Positions 1 through 7,863 of a stretch of 64,000 bases of DNA are shown here, piece by piece. The DNA comes from Pedococcus_A sp963730585 (GTDB taxonomy: Bacteria > Actinomycetota > Actinomycetes > Actinomycetales > Dermatophilaceae), in the NCBI GenBank assembly GCA_963730585.1, contig CAVSSL010000011.1, positions 620,001 to 684,000 of the forward strand, given 5' to 3'. The first letter of the stretch is position 1. Every line of letters starts with the position of its first letter. The notes below the pieces were generated by a model. That model made no database searches. It saw only the letters and a list, made by a program, of their open reading frames with translations, and was not told where the DNA came from. A program made the position numbers and the translations under genes.

Positions 1-98
1 TCGTAGGTCGTGATCTGGCGTTCGCTGGGTACGACGTGCTCGTCCGTCTCCAGGCTCAGCGCGCCCAGACGGGTGCCTCGAAGTGATCGTTCTGCCAT
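1..98 (-). CDS. rbpA: RNA polymerase-binding protein RbpA (N-terminal part, runs off the left edge)
   Basis: RbpA is an actinobacterial protein that binds RNA polymerase and group I sigma factors and stabilises open complexes. Only about 32 codons are visible, but the start MAERSLRGTRLGALSLETDE is the characteristic RbpA N terminus, an arginine-rich segment followed by the SLETDE stretch. The ATG at 96-98 is preceded by a GGGAGA ribosome-binding site. A SigR-like promoter lies upstream at 164-189. The C-terminal zinc-binding and sigma-interaction parts lie outside the window. Identification rests on the N terminus alone but is quite specific. Confidence 0.85.
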   Translation of the reverse strand, partial: MAERSLRGTRLGALSLETDEHVVPSERQITTY

Positions 99-163
99 GG
101 GGGTTCTCCCAACGTGGTGGTTCCCGGGCGCGCGGACATCGTCGCGCGGGGTACACAGGTGCC

Positions 164-189
164 AACGCGACTCCGGCGCGTGTTGTTCC
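164..189 (-). promoter_or_regulatory. SigR/SigH-type promoter upstream of rbpA
   Basis: On the minus strand GGAAC (189-185) is followed after exactly 18 bases by GTT (166-164), matching the GGAAY-N18/19-GTT consensus of the thiol-stress sigma factor SigR/SigH. The site lies about 65 bases upstream of the rbpA start codon. In Streptomyces rbpA belongs to the SigR regulon, which supports the call. Transcription from here is inferred. Confidence 0.55.
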
Positions 190-269
190 GCCCGGCTGAC
201 CGCACGCGAGCAACGACCTGCTGTGGGATGGGTCACACGGCCGGCGTGTCGCGCACCGCCCGCACCCGC

Positions 270-1655
270 TCAGACCACCTGGGGGACCTCGTTGCCCGCA
301 TCGAGGATGCCCTGCCGGACGTCGACCCGGGACAGCAGCCAGCCACCCACCACGAAGAAGCCGAGCAGCGCGATGATCGCCCAGCGGTAGGAGTCCGTGA
401 ACTGGTGGACCAGGCCGAAGATCAGGGTGCCGAACCAGCTCGTGCCCCGCTCCATCGCCTGGTAGAAGCTGAAGAACTCCGCCTCGCGGTTCTTGGGGAT
501 GAGCTGGCTGTAGAGCGAGCGCGAGAGCGCCTGGCTGCCGCCGAGCACGAGGCCGATGAGCACGCCGAGCACGAGGAAGGTGGTGAACGCGCCGCGCGGC
601 ACGAAGAAGGCGAGGGCGACCACACCCGCCCAGAGCACGAGGGAGGCCAGGATGGTGCGCCAGGCGCCGAACCGGCCCGCCAGGCGGCCGAACAGCAGTG
701 CCCCACCGAAGGCGACGAACTGCACGAGCAGGATCACGATCATGAGCTGGTCGGTCTTGAAGCCCAGCTCCTCGCTGCCGTAGAGGCTGGAGGAGCCGAT
801 GACGGTCTGGATGCCGTCGTTGAAGAAGAGGTAGGCGAGCAGGAAGAGCATGGTCTGGGGGAACTGACGCAGCTCGCCGAAGGTGTCGCGCAGCTGGCGC
901 ACGCTGCCGCCGACCGCCCCGGCCTCGCGGGCGACCTCCGGGCGCTCGACGCCGCGCAGGCGCCACATGCCGACCACCGGGATGATCGTGAAGAGGGCCC
1001 ACCACAGGCCGGCGGAGAGCATGCTGATCCGGGCTGCCATCCCCTGGTCGATGCCGAGCGAGTCGCCCATGGTGATGAACCCGAGGTTCAGGGCGAGCAG
1101 CAGGCCGCCGCCGAGGTAGCCCAGACCCCAGCCGCGCGAGGACACCGCGTCGCGGTCGTCGGGCGCGGCGATGCGGCACAGCAGGGAGTCGTAGACGGCC
1201 TGGGACGAGGCGAATGCCACGGTGGCGAGCACCATGAGCACCACGCCGAGCTGCCAGTTGTCGCCCGCCACGAGGAACATGGCCGACGCGGCCGCGGCAC
1301 CGCCCCAGGCGAAGAGTCCGAGCAGCCGAGCCGGTCGCGGCGATCGGTCGGCCACCGCCCCGACGAACATCAGGACCAGCGCCGCGAGGATGGTGGCGAC
1401 CGTGACGGTGTAGGGCGCCACTGACCCGGGGGAGATCGGGACACCGAGCACGCTGAGCGTCGCGGTGCAGGGCTCGTCACCGGCGCCGGGGCAGGCGGCC
1501 TCCTTGGCGATCGCCGTGATGTAGGGGCCGAACAGCACCGTGCCCGTCGTCGTGACGAACGCGGAGTTGGCCCAGTCGTACCAGTACCAGGGCCTGCGGT
1601 AGTGCGCGTTGGCCGCGTACACGTCGGCAGGTGCCGCCACCTCGGAGGACGTCAT
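270..1655 (-). CDS. MFS transporter, UMF1 / Atg22-like family
   Basis: This is a polytopic membrane transporter of about 461 residues with roughly twelve hydrophobic segments. The N-terminal YRRPWYWYDWANSAF stretch is typical of the UMF1 family, related to the fungal vacuolar effluxer Atg22. A loop containing CPGAGDEPC after the first membrane segment may be a disulphide-bonded external loop. The chosen ATG encodes MTSSEV; an ATG six codons upstream is possible. The substrate is unknown; Atg22 relatives export amino acids, but nothing here fixes that for this protein. The gene lies downstream of the M15 carboxypeptidase gene on the same strand. Confidence 0.8.
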   Translation of the reverse strand: MTSSEVAAPADVYAANAHYRRPWYWYDWANSAFVTTTGTVLFGPYITAIAKEAACPGAGDEPCTATLSVLGVPISPGSVAPYTVTVATILAALVLMFVGAVADRSPRPARLLGLFAWGGAAAASAMFLVAGDNWQLGVVLMVLATVAFASSQAVYDSLLCRIAAPDDRDAVSSRGWGLGYLGGGLLLALNLGFITMGDSLGIDQGMAARISMLSAGLWWALFTIIPVVGMWRLRGVERPEVAREAGAVGGSVRQLRDTFGELRQFPQTMLFLLAYLFFNDGIQTVIGSSSLYGSEELGFKTDQLMIVILLVQFVAFGGALLFGRLAGRFGAWRTILASLVLWAGVVALAFFVPRGAFTTFLVLGVLIGLVLGGSQALSRSLYSQLIPKNREAEFFSFYQAMERGTSWFGTLIFGLVHQFTDSYRWAIIALLGFFVVGGWLLSRVDVRQGILDAGNEVPQVV

Positions 1656-1725
1656 GGGGGCAGCGTGGCACACGGGGGCTCAGGTACGTGGTACGCACCG
1701 CCGGTGAGCGGCGGCGGCGCCCGGG

Positions 1726-3030
1726 TCAGCCGGCATACTCCCAGTGCCACGGCTCGGGCAGCGAGCCCGACGGTTCGGCCCAGCTGGGGTGGTACCACCC
1801 GTAGAGCGGGGCGTTCTGGCGCATCCAGAGGTAGCCAGGACTGCCGAAGCTCTGGATGCCGCCGCACAGGTCGAGCGCCACGCCCAGGCCGTGCTCACTG
1901 GTGCCCGGAGTGGCGGCCCACTTCCCGCGACTGGCCTTGACGGAGACCTGCTCCGCGATGGAGCGGTAGGAGTCGGTGACGCAGAGCGGCCTGCCGGAGT
2001 CCCTCTCGTAGGCCTTGCTCAACGCGTTGAACGCCGCGGCCGCGCCGGGTCTCAGGCTCTCGCCCGGGGCCTTGTACAGCGGACACAGAGCCTTGGCCGG
2101 GATGTGACCGTTCGGGTAGTCACGCTCGTCGCCGTCGCAGGCTCGCTTCGAGCCGTCGACGAACAGGTCCGGCAGCCGCAGGGCCTTGCGCAGGTCGCGC
2201 GTCGTCTCGCGGGCCTGCTGGTTCTCCGACCCGAGCAGCAGGCCGGAGATCGGCCCCACGCGCCTGACCTGCTCTGCGTGCAGGGCTCGAGTGGCCTCGA
2301 GCTCGATCTTCTGCCTGGCGATGACGGTGTCGAGCTTCTTGCGGGCTTCGGCGGCCGCGACGGCGGCGACGGTGGCCGCGGTGCGGGCGTCCACAGCCTT
2401 GAGGGCCACCTCCTGCTGTTCGGCGGCAAGGTGCTGGATGCGCTCGAGGGCGTGCACGCGCTGGTCGCTGAGGTAGGCGAGGTGGGCCAGCGGGTCGCTG
2501 GCTTCCGCCGCCGGCGTGTTGAGGGCCTCCACCATGGCGCTCAGGTCGGCCAGCGATCCACCGCCGGTGTAGGCGTGGAAGGCCCAGGCGCGCACCGTGC
2601 TGCGGTCGTCGGCGGCCTGGGCCGTCATCTCCTCGAAGACCTTGAGGTTGCGGTCGGCCTCGGCCCGGGCCGCGCGCTCGGCGTCCTTGGCCTTGGCGTA
2701 GTCCTGCAGGAGCTGGTTCGCCTGCAGCGCGAGGCGCTCGAGCCGATCCGTGGCGGCGGCGATCTTGGCGTTGGAGGCCATCAGGTCGTCGCGCAGGCGC
2801 TGGGCCTCGGCGATCTGCGACCGCAGCTGCGACGGGTCCAGCGAGTGGTCGGCTCCCGCGTCGCTGATTCCCCGGCTCTGCGGCGTGCGGGGGTGGGTCC
2901 GGGTGGGGGAGGGCTTCTGGTCCGCAGCCAGGGACACTGCTGCTGCGGGCCCCGCCACGAGGGTGCTGGCCATGAGCACGGCGAGCACCGCCCCTGCCGC
3001 TCTGACCACGCCTGCCCGCCGCTCCCTCAT
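1726..3030 (-). CDS. Secreted D-alanyl-D-alanine carboxypeptidase, M15 (VanY-like), with coiled coil
   Basis: A 434-residue exported protein. An N-terminal signal (AGAVLAVLMASTLVAGPAAA) is followed by a long Ala/Glu/Arg-rich coiled coil (about residues 75-250) and a C-terminal M15B peptidase domain. The zinc motif appears as TSEHGLGVALDL (about 377-388) and the last ligand region as EPWHWEYAG at the very C terminus. M15B enzymes trim the terminal D-Ala of peptidoglycan stem peptides. The coiled coil recalls the regulatory parts of cell-wall hydrolases that need an activator, which suggests controlled peptidoglycan processing (inference). A GTATGCCG octamer spans its last codons. Confidence 0.85.
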   Translation of the reverse strand: MRERRAGVVRAAGAVLAVLMASTLVAGPAAAVSLAADQKPSPTRTHPRTPQSRGISDAGADHSLDPSQLRSQIAEAQRLRDDLMASNAKIAAATDRLERLALQANQLLQDYAKAKDAERAARAEADRNLKVFEEMTAQAADDRSTVRAWAFHAYTGGGSLADLSAMVEALNTPAAEASDPLAHLAYLSDQRVHALERIQHLAAEQQEVALKAVDARTAATVAAVAAAEARKKLDTVIARQKIELEATRALHAEQVRRVGPISGLLLGSENQQARETTRDLRKALRLPDLFVDGSKRACDGDERDYPNGHIPAKALCPLYKAPGESLRPGAAAAFNALSKAYERDSGRPLCVTDSYRSIAEQVSVKASRGKWAATPGTSEHGLGVALDLCGGIQSFGSPGYLWMRQNAPLYGWYHPSWAEPSGSLPEPWHWEYAG

Positions 3031-3113
3031 CGCATGTCATCACGACACGCCGCCTGTCCGGTAAAGGAACGGTAAAGCCTCAGGTCAGCGCACCGGATCC
3101 CCCGAACGGCCGG

Positions 3114-3668
3114 TCAGGGGGTCAGGCGCTTGGCCATCAAGGCCACGGTCTTTCCGGGGCTGCCCAGGCGGCCCACCTCGGCGTAGCCGCGGCCGGTGTG
3201 GAACGCGAGTGAAGCGGGGTTCGGCGGCTCGGCGTTGACCTCGAGGGTCAGCCGGCCCGCCGCCGCAGCGTCGGCCTCGACGACGTCGTAGACGGCGGAG
3301 CCGAGCCGGAGGCGACGGAACGAGTCGGCCAGCACGATGCGGTCGAGGTAGTGGAAGGCGTTGCCGTACCTCGCGGAGAACCACCGGTAGTTCTCGGAGT
3401 CGTAGTCCGTGCCGGGCCCCATGGTGATGACGAAGCCCGCGAAGGCTCCCTCGACGTCGATGACGTCGACCCGCAGCGCCCAGGCCTGGAGCTGGGCCAG
3501 GCGCACGGCGTCCATGGGGGCGAGCATCTCGACATTGGCCTCGTTGAGGGCCAGCACGTCAGCGACGTCGGCGTCCGTGACCGGCCGCAGCAGGGGAGTG
3601 GTGCCGGACGGCAGGGGGCCCAGGGGAGTAGGGCGTCGAGGAGTCACGCGCAGGCGAGTGGGCCGCAT
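3114..3668 (-). CDS. GNAT family N-acetyltransferase
   Basis: About 184 residues starting MRPTRLRVTPRR. The acetyl-CoA-binding region appears as DRIVLADSFRRLRLGSAVYD, with the beta-4/alpha-3 R-rLGs-A pattern of the GNAT pyrophosphate loop, followed by NPASLAFHTGRGYAEVG typical of the C-terminal GNAT strands. The substrate (a protein N terminus, amino acid or drug) cannot be deduced. A longer frame continues upstream but would run almost to the ssb start, so the internal ATG at 3668 was chosen. It diverges from ssb. Confidence 0.75.
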   Translation of the reverse strand: MRPTRLRVTPRRPTPLGPLPSGTTPLLRPVTDADVADVLALNEANVEMLAPMDAVRLAQLQAWALRVDVIDVEGAFAGFVITMGPGTDYDSENYRWFSARYGNAFHYLDRIVLADSFRRLRLGSAVYDVVEADAAAAGRLTLEVNAEPPNPASLAFHTGRGYAEVGRLGSPGKTVALMAKRLTP

Positions 3669-3844
3669 GGGAGCGATTCTCCCAGCGAGCCGCTCCGCAC
3701 GGTGCCCGCGTCCACGCCACGGCGGATCCACACCACGCGCTCCGAGGTCACGCCGTCCACAGGCCGCGAGCGACGCACCACACAGCCGGGCCTCCGCGGG
3801 CCACGATGGCAGCCTGATGGCCCACGTCACACCAAGGGGAGCCG

Positions 3845-4252
3845 ATGGCCAGATCTACCCAGAAAACCGAGACCAGGTCCACGCGCAGCTCAGAACCAGT
3901 GGAGGACGCCGTGCCCGGCGTGAACGAGGTTCACCTGGTGGGCCGCGTCAGTGGCGACCCACAGGAGCGGACCCTGCCGAGCGGCGACGTCGTCGTCCTC
4001 TTCCGGCTGGTGGTGCGGCGAGCCACAGGTCGCCGCACCGCGACGGCGCGCGGTGCGGCGAAGGGCCCCGTGGTCGACACCCTGGACGTGGCGTGCTGGA
4101 GCGCTGGCTCGAGAAGGGCGGCCAGGCGGCTCCACGACGGCGACGCCGCAGAGGTGTCGGGCGCGCTGCACCGGCGGTTCTACCGCGCCGGAGGTGCCGC
4201 AGCCAGCCGGTACGAGGTGTCAGCCTCCACCGTGGCCAGGGCGCGTCCCTGA
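3845..4252 (+). CDS. ssb: Single-stranded DNA-binding protein, short paralogue
   Basis: A 135-residue OB-fold protein. The SSB signature is seen as VNEVHLVGRVSGDPQERTLPSG, then VVLFRLVVRR, VDTLDVACW and the C-terminal strand RYEVSAST. A strong AAGGGGAG ribosome-binding site precedes the ATG. Unlike the replicative SSB it ends soon after the OB fold and has no glycine-rich linker or acidic DDDIPF-like tip, the part that recruits repair and replication partners. It therefore looks like the accessory SsbB-type paralogue found in actinobacteria. The C-terminal half is arginine-rich. It converges on whiB with a 14-base gap. Confidence 0.8.
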   Translation: MARSTQKTETRSTRSSEPVEDAVPGVNEVHLVGRVSGDPQERTLPSGDVVVLFRLVVRRATGRRTATARGAAKGPVVDTLDVACWSAGSRRAARRLHDGDAAEVSGALHRRFYRAGGAAASRYEVSASTVARARP

Positions 4253-4266
4253 CCTGAGACCGGCGG

Positions 4267-4590
4267 TCAGCTGGCGATGCTGCCCGTGCCGGTGGCCGTG
4301 ACCTCGGCGGTGCCGGTGTCCTCGCCCAGCAGGGCGCGACGCTCGTCGGCGTTCAGGCCGCCCCAGACACCGTGGCTCTCGCGCACCTCGAGGGCGTGCT
4401 TCAGGCAGGCGTCCACGACCGGGCAGCGGGCACAGTACGACTTGGCGGTGGCCTCCCGCTGCCGACGACGCGCACCGCGCTCGGACTGGGGGGAGAAGAA
4501 CGTCTCCGGGTCGGCCTCGTTGCAGGCTCCCTCGAACTGCCACTCGTAGCTCTCGACGATGGGCATCGGAAGCCGCTTGATGTACGCCAT
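4267..4590 (-). CDS. WhiB-family Fe-S transcriptional regulator (WhiB3/WhiD-like)
   Basis: 107 residues with the four WhiB cysteines: one in EGACNEADPE, two in SYCARCPVVD and one in DACLKHAL, which bind a [4Fe-4S] cluster. The turn GVWGGL follows and is thought to contact the housekeeping sigma factor. The WQFEGAC...FFSP...SERGARRRQRE spacing resembles WhiB3/WhiD rather than WhiB1. The ATG at 4590 is preceded by AGAGAGG; the next internal ATG at 4566 has no such site. It is transcribed divergently from the CarH-like regulator across an unusually AT-rich intergenic region. Confidence 0.9.
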   Translation of the reverse strand: MAYIKRLPMPIVESYEWQFEGACNEADPETFFSPQSERGARRRQREATAKSYCARCPVVDACLKHALEVRESHGVWGGLNADERRALLGEDTGTAEVTATGTGSIAS

Positions 4591-4746
4591 GGCGATCCTC
4601 TCTGAAACCTTCAGCCGGCGCCCCACCGGCGCCGAACTGCTGCACAACCTATTCACAATGTTGTTCATTGCGCAAGATGCGTTGAACAGGTTTATAGTTT
4701 CGCGACGGACAGGTGTACGTTCACGAGTCGAGCTGGAGGAGGCGTC
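4591..4746. promoter_or_regulatory. AT-rich divergent promoter region between whiB and the CarH-like gene
   Basis: This 156-base gap is distinctly AT-richer than its surroundings in the middle. It holds a dyad TGTTCA (4662-4667) and TGAACA (4683-4688) 15 bases apart, a nested palindrome TTGCGCAA (4668-4675) and a small dyad CAATG-N5-CATTG (4656-4670). A good -10-like TATAGT lies at 4693-4698 for the rightward gene. TTGCGC, read outward from the palindrome on either strand, could act as a weak -35 in both directions. Promoter and operator roles are inferred. Confidence 0.4.
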
Positions 4747-5796
4747 ATGGACACCAAAGACCGCTCGGGGGATCGCACGGAAAACCTTGTGACGGAGCGT
4801 GGAGCCTCCGAGGCACCCGCAGCCACGGAGTCGCCCGCTGGAGGCAACCCGAGGGCCGAGCTGCACGTGCCACGGGTCGCGCTGACGTGGAGCGTCGGAG
4901 GCGTCGCCGAGCGACTGGACCTCGCACCGTCGACGCTGCGCACCTGGGACCGGCGCTACGGCATCGGCCCGTCGCAACGCACCGAGGGTGGCCACCGCCG
5001 GTACGACGAGGTCGACATCCAGCGCGTGCGCCTGATGGCCCAGCTCACAGGACGAGGGGTCCCGGCGGGCACGGCTGCGCGGGTCGCGACGTCGGTGGAC
5101 GCCGCCGGCCTGGCCTCAGCCCTGGCGCCGGGGACCGGCTTTCCGTCGGCAGCGCACCCGGCAGCAGACTCGGCGATCGAGGCGATCGTGTCGTCGGCGG
5201 CCGCGCTGGATGCCGACGGCCTGGCGCGGATCTACCAGCGCGTCACGCGCGAGAGCGACCTCATCTCGGCGTGGACATCGGTGCTGGCGCCCGCCCTGCG
5301 CAAGATCGGCGAACGCTGGAACGACGGCTCGTTGGGTGTCGACTCCGAACACCTGGCCAGCGAGCTGCTGGTCACCGAGCTCCGGTCACTGACCCGCGCC
5401 AACCGCTCACGCGTCGGCGGACGCCGTGAGGTCGTCCTCGCCAGCGCGGACGAGGAACAGCACTACCTGCCGCTGGTGGCCGTCGAGGCCGAGCTGTCGC
5501 TGCAGGGCATCGGCTGTGTCTTCCTCGGGCCGCGGGTGCCCGTGGAGGCTCTGCTCGACCTCGTCGGGCGCGCGACCCCGCCGGTGGTGTTCCTGTGGGC
5601 GTCGATCAGCCGACCCGCCAGCGACCCGCTGTGGACGGCGCTGTCGTCGGTCGAGCGACCGCTGAAGATCGTCATCGGCGGACCCGGCTGGCCCGAGGAC
5701 CTGTCGGTGGCGTCGGCGTCGGTGACGATGCAGCGCGTCAACACCTTGGACGAGGCCTGCAACGCGCTGTCGGGTTCGGTGTTCCCGCAGGGCTGA
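4747..5796 (+). CDS. MerR-family regulator with cobalamin-binding domain (CarH/LitR-like)
   Basis: 349 residues. The MerR DNA-binding domain spans about 47-110 (WSVGGVAERL...STLRTWDRRYGI...GGHRRYDEVD). It is followed by the helical B12-cap domain with the Wx9EH motif (W191, E201, H202) and a Rossmann-like B12-binding domain with the E237-x-H239 signature and FLGPRVP. CarH and LitR proteins use adenosylcobalamin to sense light and repress carotenoid or photolyase genes. No such gene lies next to it here; its nearest partner is the divergent whiB. The residue after W191 is Asn192, where Thermus CarH has the histidine that ligates cobalt after light exposure. A GGAGGAGG site precedes the start. 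Confidence 0.85.
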   Translation: MDTKDRSGDRTENLVTERGASEAPAATESPAGGNPRAELHVPRVALTWSVGGVAERLDLAPSTLRTWDRRYGIGPSQRTEGGHRRYDEVDIQRVRLMAQLTGRGVPAGTAARVATSVDAAGLASALAPGTGFPSAAHPAADSAIEAIVSSAAALDADGLARIYQRVTRESDLISAWTSVLAPALRKIGERWNDGSLGVDSEHLASELLVTELRSLTRANRSRVGGRREVVLASADEEQHYLPLVAVEAELSLQGIGCVFLGPRVPVEALLDLVGRATPPVVFLWASISRPASDPLWTALSSVERPLKIVIGGPGWPEDLSVASASVTMQRVNTLDEACNALSGSVFPQG

Positions 5797-5968
5797 GGCT
5801 CCTGCGGATCGACTTTGTCGCAGAGGTGCCGGCGCTCTGACGACACATCGGCAACGGCAACAGTGCTGACGTCGCTCTAGCGGCAACCCGATACATCCCA
5901 GGATCTGCGCCCCTTCTCGGGGCCGCACATCATCACCCCATAACGCCGATAATCGACATTATGTCAAC

Positions 5969-6523
5969 TCACTGATGGAAGGCCACCTCCTCCGTCGGAG
6001 TCACCGCGGTCGTCCGACCCGGCACCGACTGGTACTGCCAGTACAGGTTGGTGTGCGCGATGACCTGCCCGGGCGGCGGCGCGCCCCACTGCGTCTGGTC
6101 CTCGGTCGTGTGCGCGTCACCGACCAAGGTCACGTCGTAGCCGCGCACCACGGCGCCATGGATGGTCGCCCGGATGCACGCGTCGGTCTGTGCGCCCGCC
6201 ACGACGAGACGCCCCACGCCGGCCGCGGCGAGAACCTCCTCGAAGTCGGTGCCCTCGAAGGAGTCGTTGTAGTTCTTGTGCACCAACGGCTCCGAGGCCT
6301 GTCGCGGCAGCTCCGGGACGTACTCCCAGGCCTCGCTCCCCTTCTCGAGGTGCTCGTCGGAGTGCTGCACCCACACGACCGCGACACCCTCCGAACGGGC
6401 GCGGTCCACGAGCGTGCCGATGTTGGCGATGACCGCGTCACGCTCGTGCGCGTCGGACACCACGCCCTTCTGCACGTCGATCACCACGAGGGCCGTCCGT
6501 GGCCGGTCTGACAACGTTGTCAT
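5969..6523 (-). CDS. Isochorismatase-family cysteine hydrolase
   Basis: 184 residues starting MTTLSDRP after an AAGGAGAG ribosome-binding site. The family catalytic triad is visible: Asp in ALVVIDVQKG, Lys in LVHKNYNDSF and the nucleophile Cys in GAQTDACIRATI. Such enzymes hydrolyse amides or vinyl ethers (nicotinamide, carbamoyl compounds, isochorismate); no siderophore or nicotinate genes are near, so the substrate is open. An AT-rich dyad ATAAT-N4-ATTAT at 5949-5962 lies just beyond its stop, between it and the converging CarH-like gene. Confidence 0.85.
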   Translation of the reverse strand: MTTLSDRPRTALVVIDVQKGVVSDAHERDAVIANIGTLVDRARSEGVAVVWVQHSDEHLEKGSEAWEYVPELPRQASEPLVHKNYNDSFEGTDFEEVLAAAGVGRLVVAGAQTDACIRATIHGAVVRGYDVTLVGDAHTTEDQTQWGAPPPGQVIAHTNLYWQYQSVPGRTTAVTPTEEVAFHQ

Positions 6524-6624
6524 GCCGCTCTCCTTTGCCGTCTGTCTGTCGCGCCTCGCGACGCCGACCACGCTATGACCGGCCACCGACAGCCGGCTCT
6601 CCCCCGCCCTTCTAGCCTTGTCCG

Positions 6625-7776
6625 GTGCAGTGCGACTACTTCGACGCCGGACGGTGCCGCTCGTGCACCCTCATGGGCGTCCCGTATGCCGCGCAGCTGG
6701 CGGACAAGGACGCCACGGTGCAGGCGCTGCTGGCCGACCACGCACCGGCCGACGTGTGGCTGGAACCGTTCACCGGCCCTGAGGCCGCCTTCCGCAACAA
6801 GGCCAAGCTCGTCGTCGGTGGCTCCAGGGGCGAGCCGACCCTGGGCATCCTCGACCCCGGCGGCGCCGGGGTCGACCTGCGGCACTGCGGCCTCTACGAG
6901 CCCGGGCTCCACGAGGCCGTGGTGGCCCTCGCCGACCTCGTCGGACGGTTGGGGCTCACCCCCTACGACGTGCCACGACGCACCGGGGAGCTCAAGCACG
7001 TCCTCGTGACCCACTCCCCCGACGACGAGCTCATGGTCCGCTTCGTGCTGCGCTCCCCCGGGCAGCTGGGCCGTGTCCGGCGCGGCCTGCCGGACCTGGT
7101 CACCACGCTCCCGGGCCTGCGCGTCGTGAGCGCCAACTTCCTGCCGGCCCACACCGCGCTGCTCGAGGGCGACGAGGAGCAGGTCCTCACCGAGCAGCAG
7201 ACCCTGCCGATGCGGGTCAACGACATCACCCTGCACCTGCGCCCGCAGAGCTTCTTCCAGACCAACACCACGGTGGCCGCGGGGCTCTACCGGCAGGCGC
7301 AGGAGTGGCTGAGCGAGGTCGCCCCGGCGTCGCTGTGGGACCTCTACAGCGGCGTCGGCGGCTTCGCCCTGCACGCCCTCACCGCCGACCGTCCCCCGAC
7401 GGAGGTCACCGGCATCGAGGTCTCCGCCGAGGCGGTCGCCAGCGCGCAGCAGACCCTGACCGAGCTGCCGGCGGGCCGCGCCGGCCGCGCGTCCTTCCGC
7501 GCCGGGGATGCCACGAGGTATGCCGTCGCGTCGCCTCCCGAGGACGCTCCCGACGCCGTCGTCGTGAACCCTCCCCGGCGCGGCGTCGGCCGCGAGCTCG
7601 CCACGTGGCTGGACCGGTCACGGGTGGGCCACGTGGTCTACTCCAGCTGCAACGCGCGCTCGCTCGCGGCGGACCTCGCGGCGATGCCGCACCTGAGGGT
7701 GAGCCGGGCCCGCCTGTTCGACATGTTCCCCCAGACCAGCCACCACGAGGTCATGGTGCTGCTCGAGCGACGTTAG
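6625..7776 (+). CDS. rlmC: 23S rRNA (uracil-5)-methyltransferase RlmC
   Basis: 383 residues starting from GTG. The N-terminal MQCDYFDAGRCRSC stretch carries cysteines of the RlmC/RlmD iron-sulphur cluster and matches E. coli RlmC closely. The SAM-binding motif is LWDLYSGVGGFALHAL, the PPRRGVG motif follows, and the catalytic cysteine lies in VVYSSCNARSLA. RlmC makes m5U at position 747 of 23S rRNA in E. coli; the exact uridine modified in actinobacteria may differ. There is no TRAM domain, as expected for RlmC. Two GTATGCCG octamers lie inside the gene. Confidence 0.88.
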   Translation: MQCDYFDAGRCRSCTLMGVPYAAQLADKDATVQALLADHAPADVWLEPFTGPEAAFRNKAKLVVGGSRGEPTLGILDPGGAGVDLRHCGLYEPGLHEAVVALADLVGRLGLTPYDVPRRTGELKHVLVTHSPDDELMVRFVLRSPGQLGRVRRGLPDLVTTLPGLRVVSANFLPAHTALLEGDEEQVLTEQQTLPMRVNDITLHLRPQSFFQTNTTVAAGLYRQAQEWLSEVAPASLWDLYSGVGGFALHALTADRPPTEVTGIEVSAEAVASAQQTLTELPAGRAGRASFRAGDATRYAVASPPEDAPDAVVVNPPRRGVGRELATWLDRSRVGHVVYSSCNARSLAADLAAMPHLRVSRARLFDMFPQTSHHEVMVLLERR

Positions 7777-7863
7777 CCGGGCGGGCGTTCCAACTGGGTG
7801 TGTCCCCTTCGAAGCTGGAACCGGACGCGACTGTCAGCGGCCGCCGTGACGAGCCAGCGCCGG

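Noticed and set aside
4591..4995. A much longer WhiB protein starting upstream
   Set aside because: The extension crosses the AT-rich promoter region and the divergent gene start; the ATG at 4590 has a good ribosome-binding site and gives the normal WhiB length.
5949..5962. ATAAT-N4-ATTAT dyad as an operator
   Set aside because: It lies between the 3' ends of two converging genes, where a promoter operator is unlikely; it may simply be part of a weak terminator.
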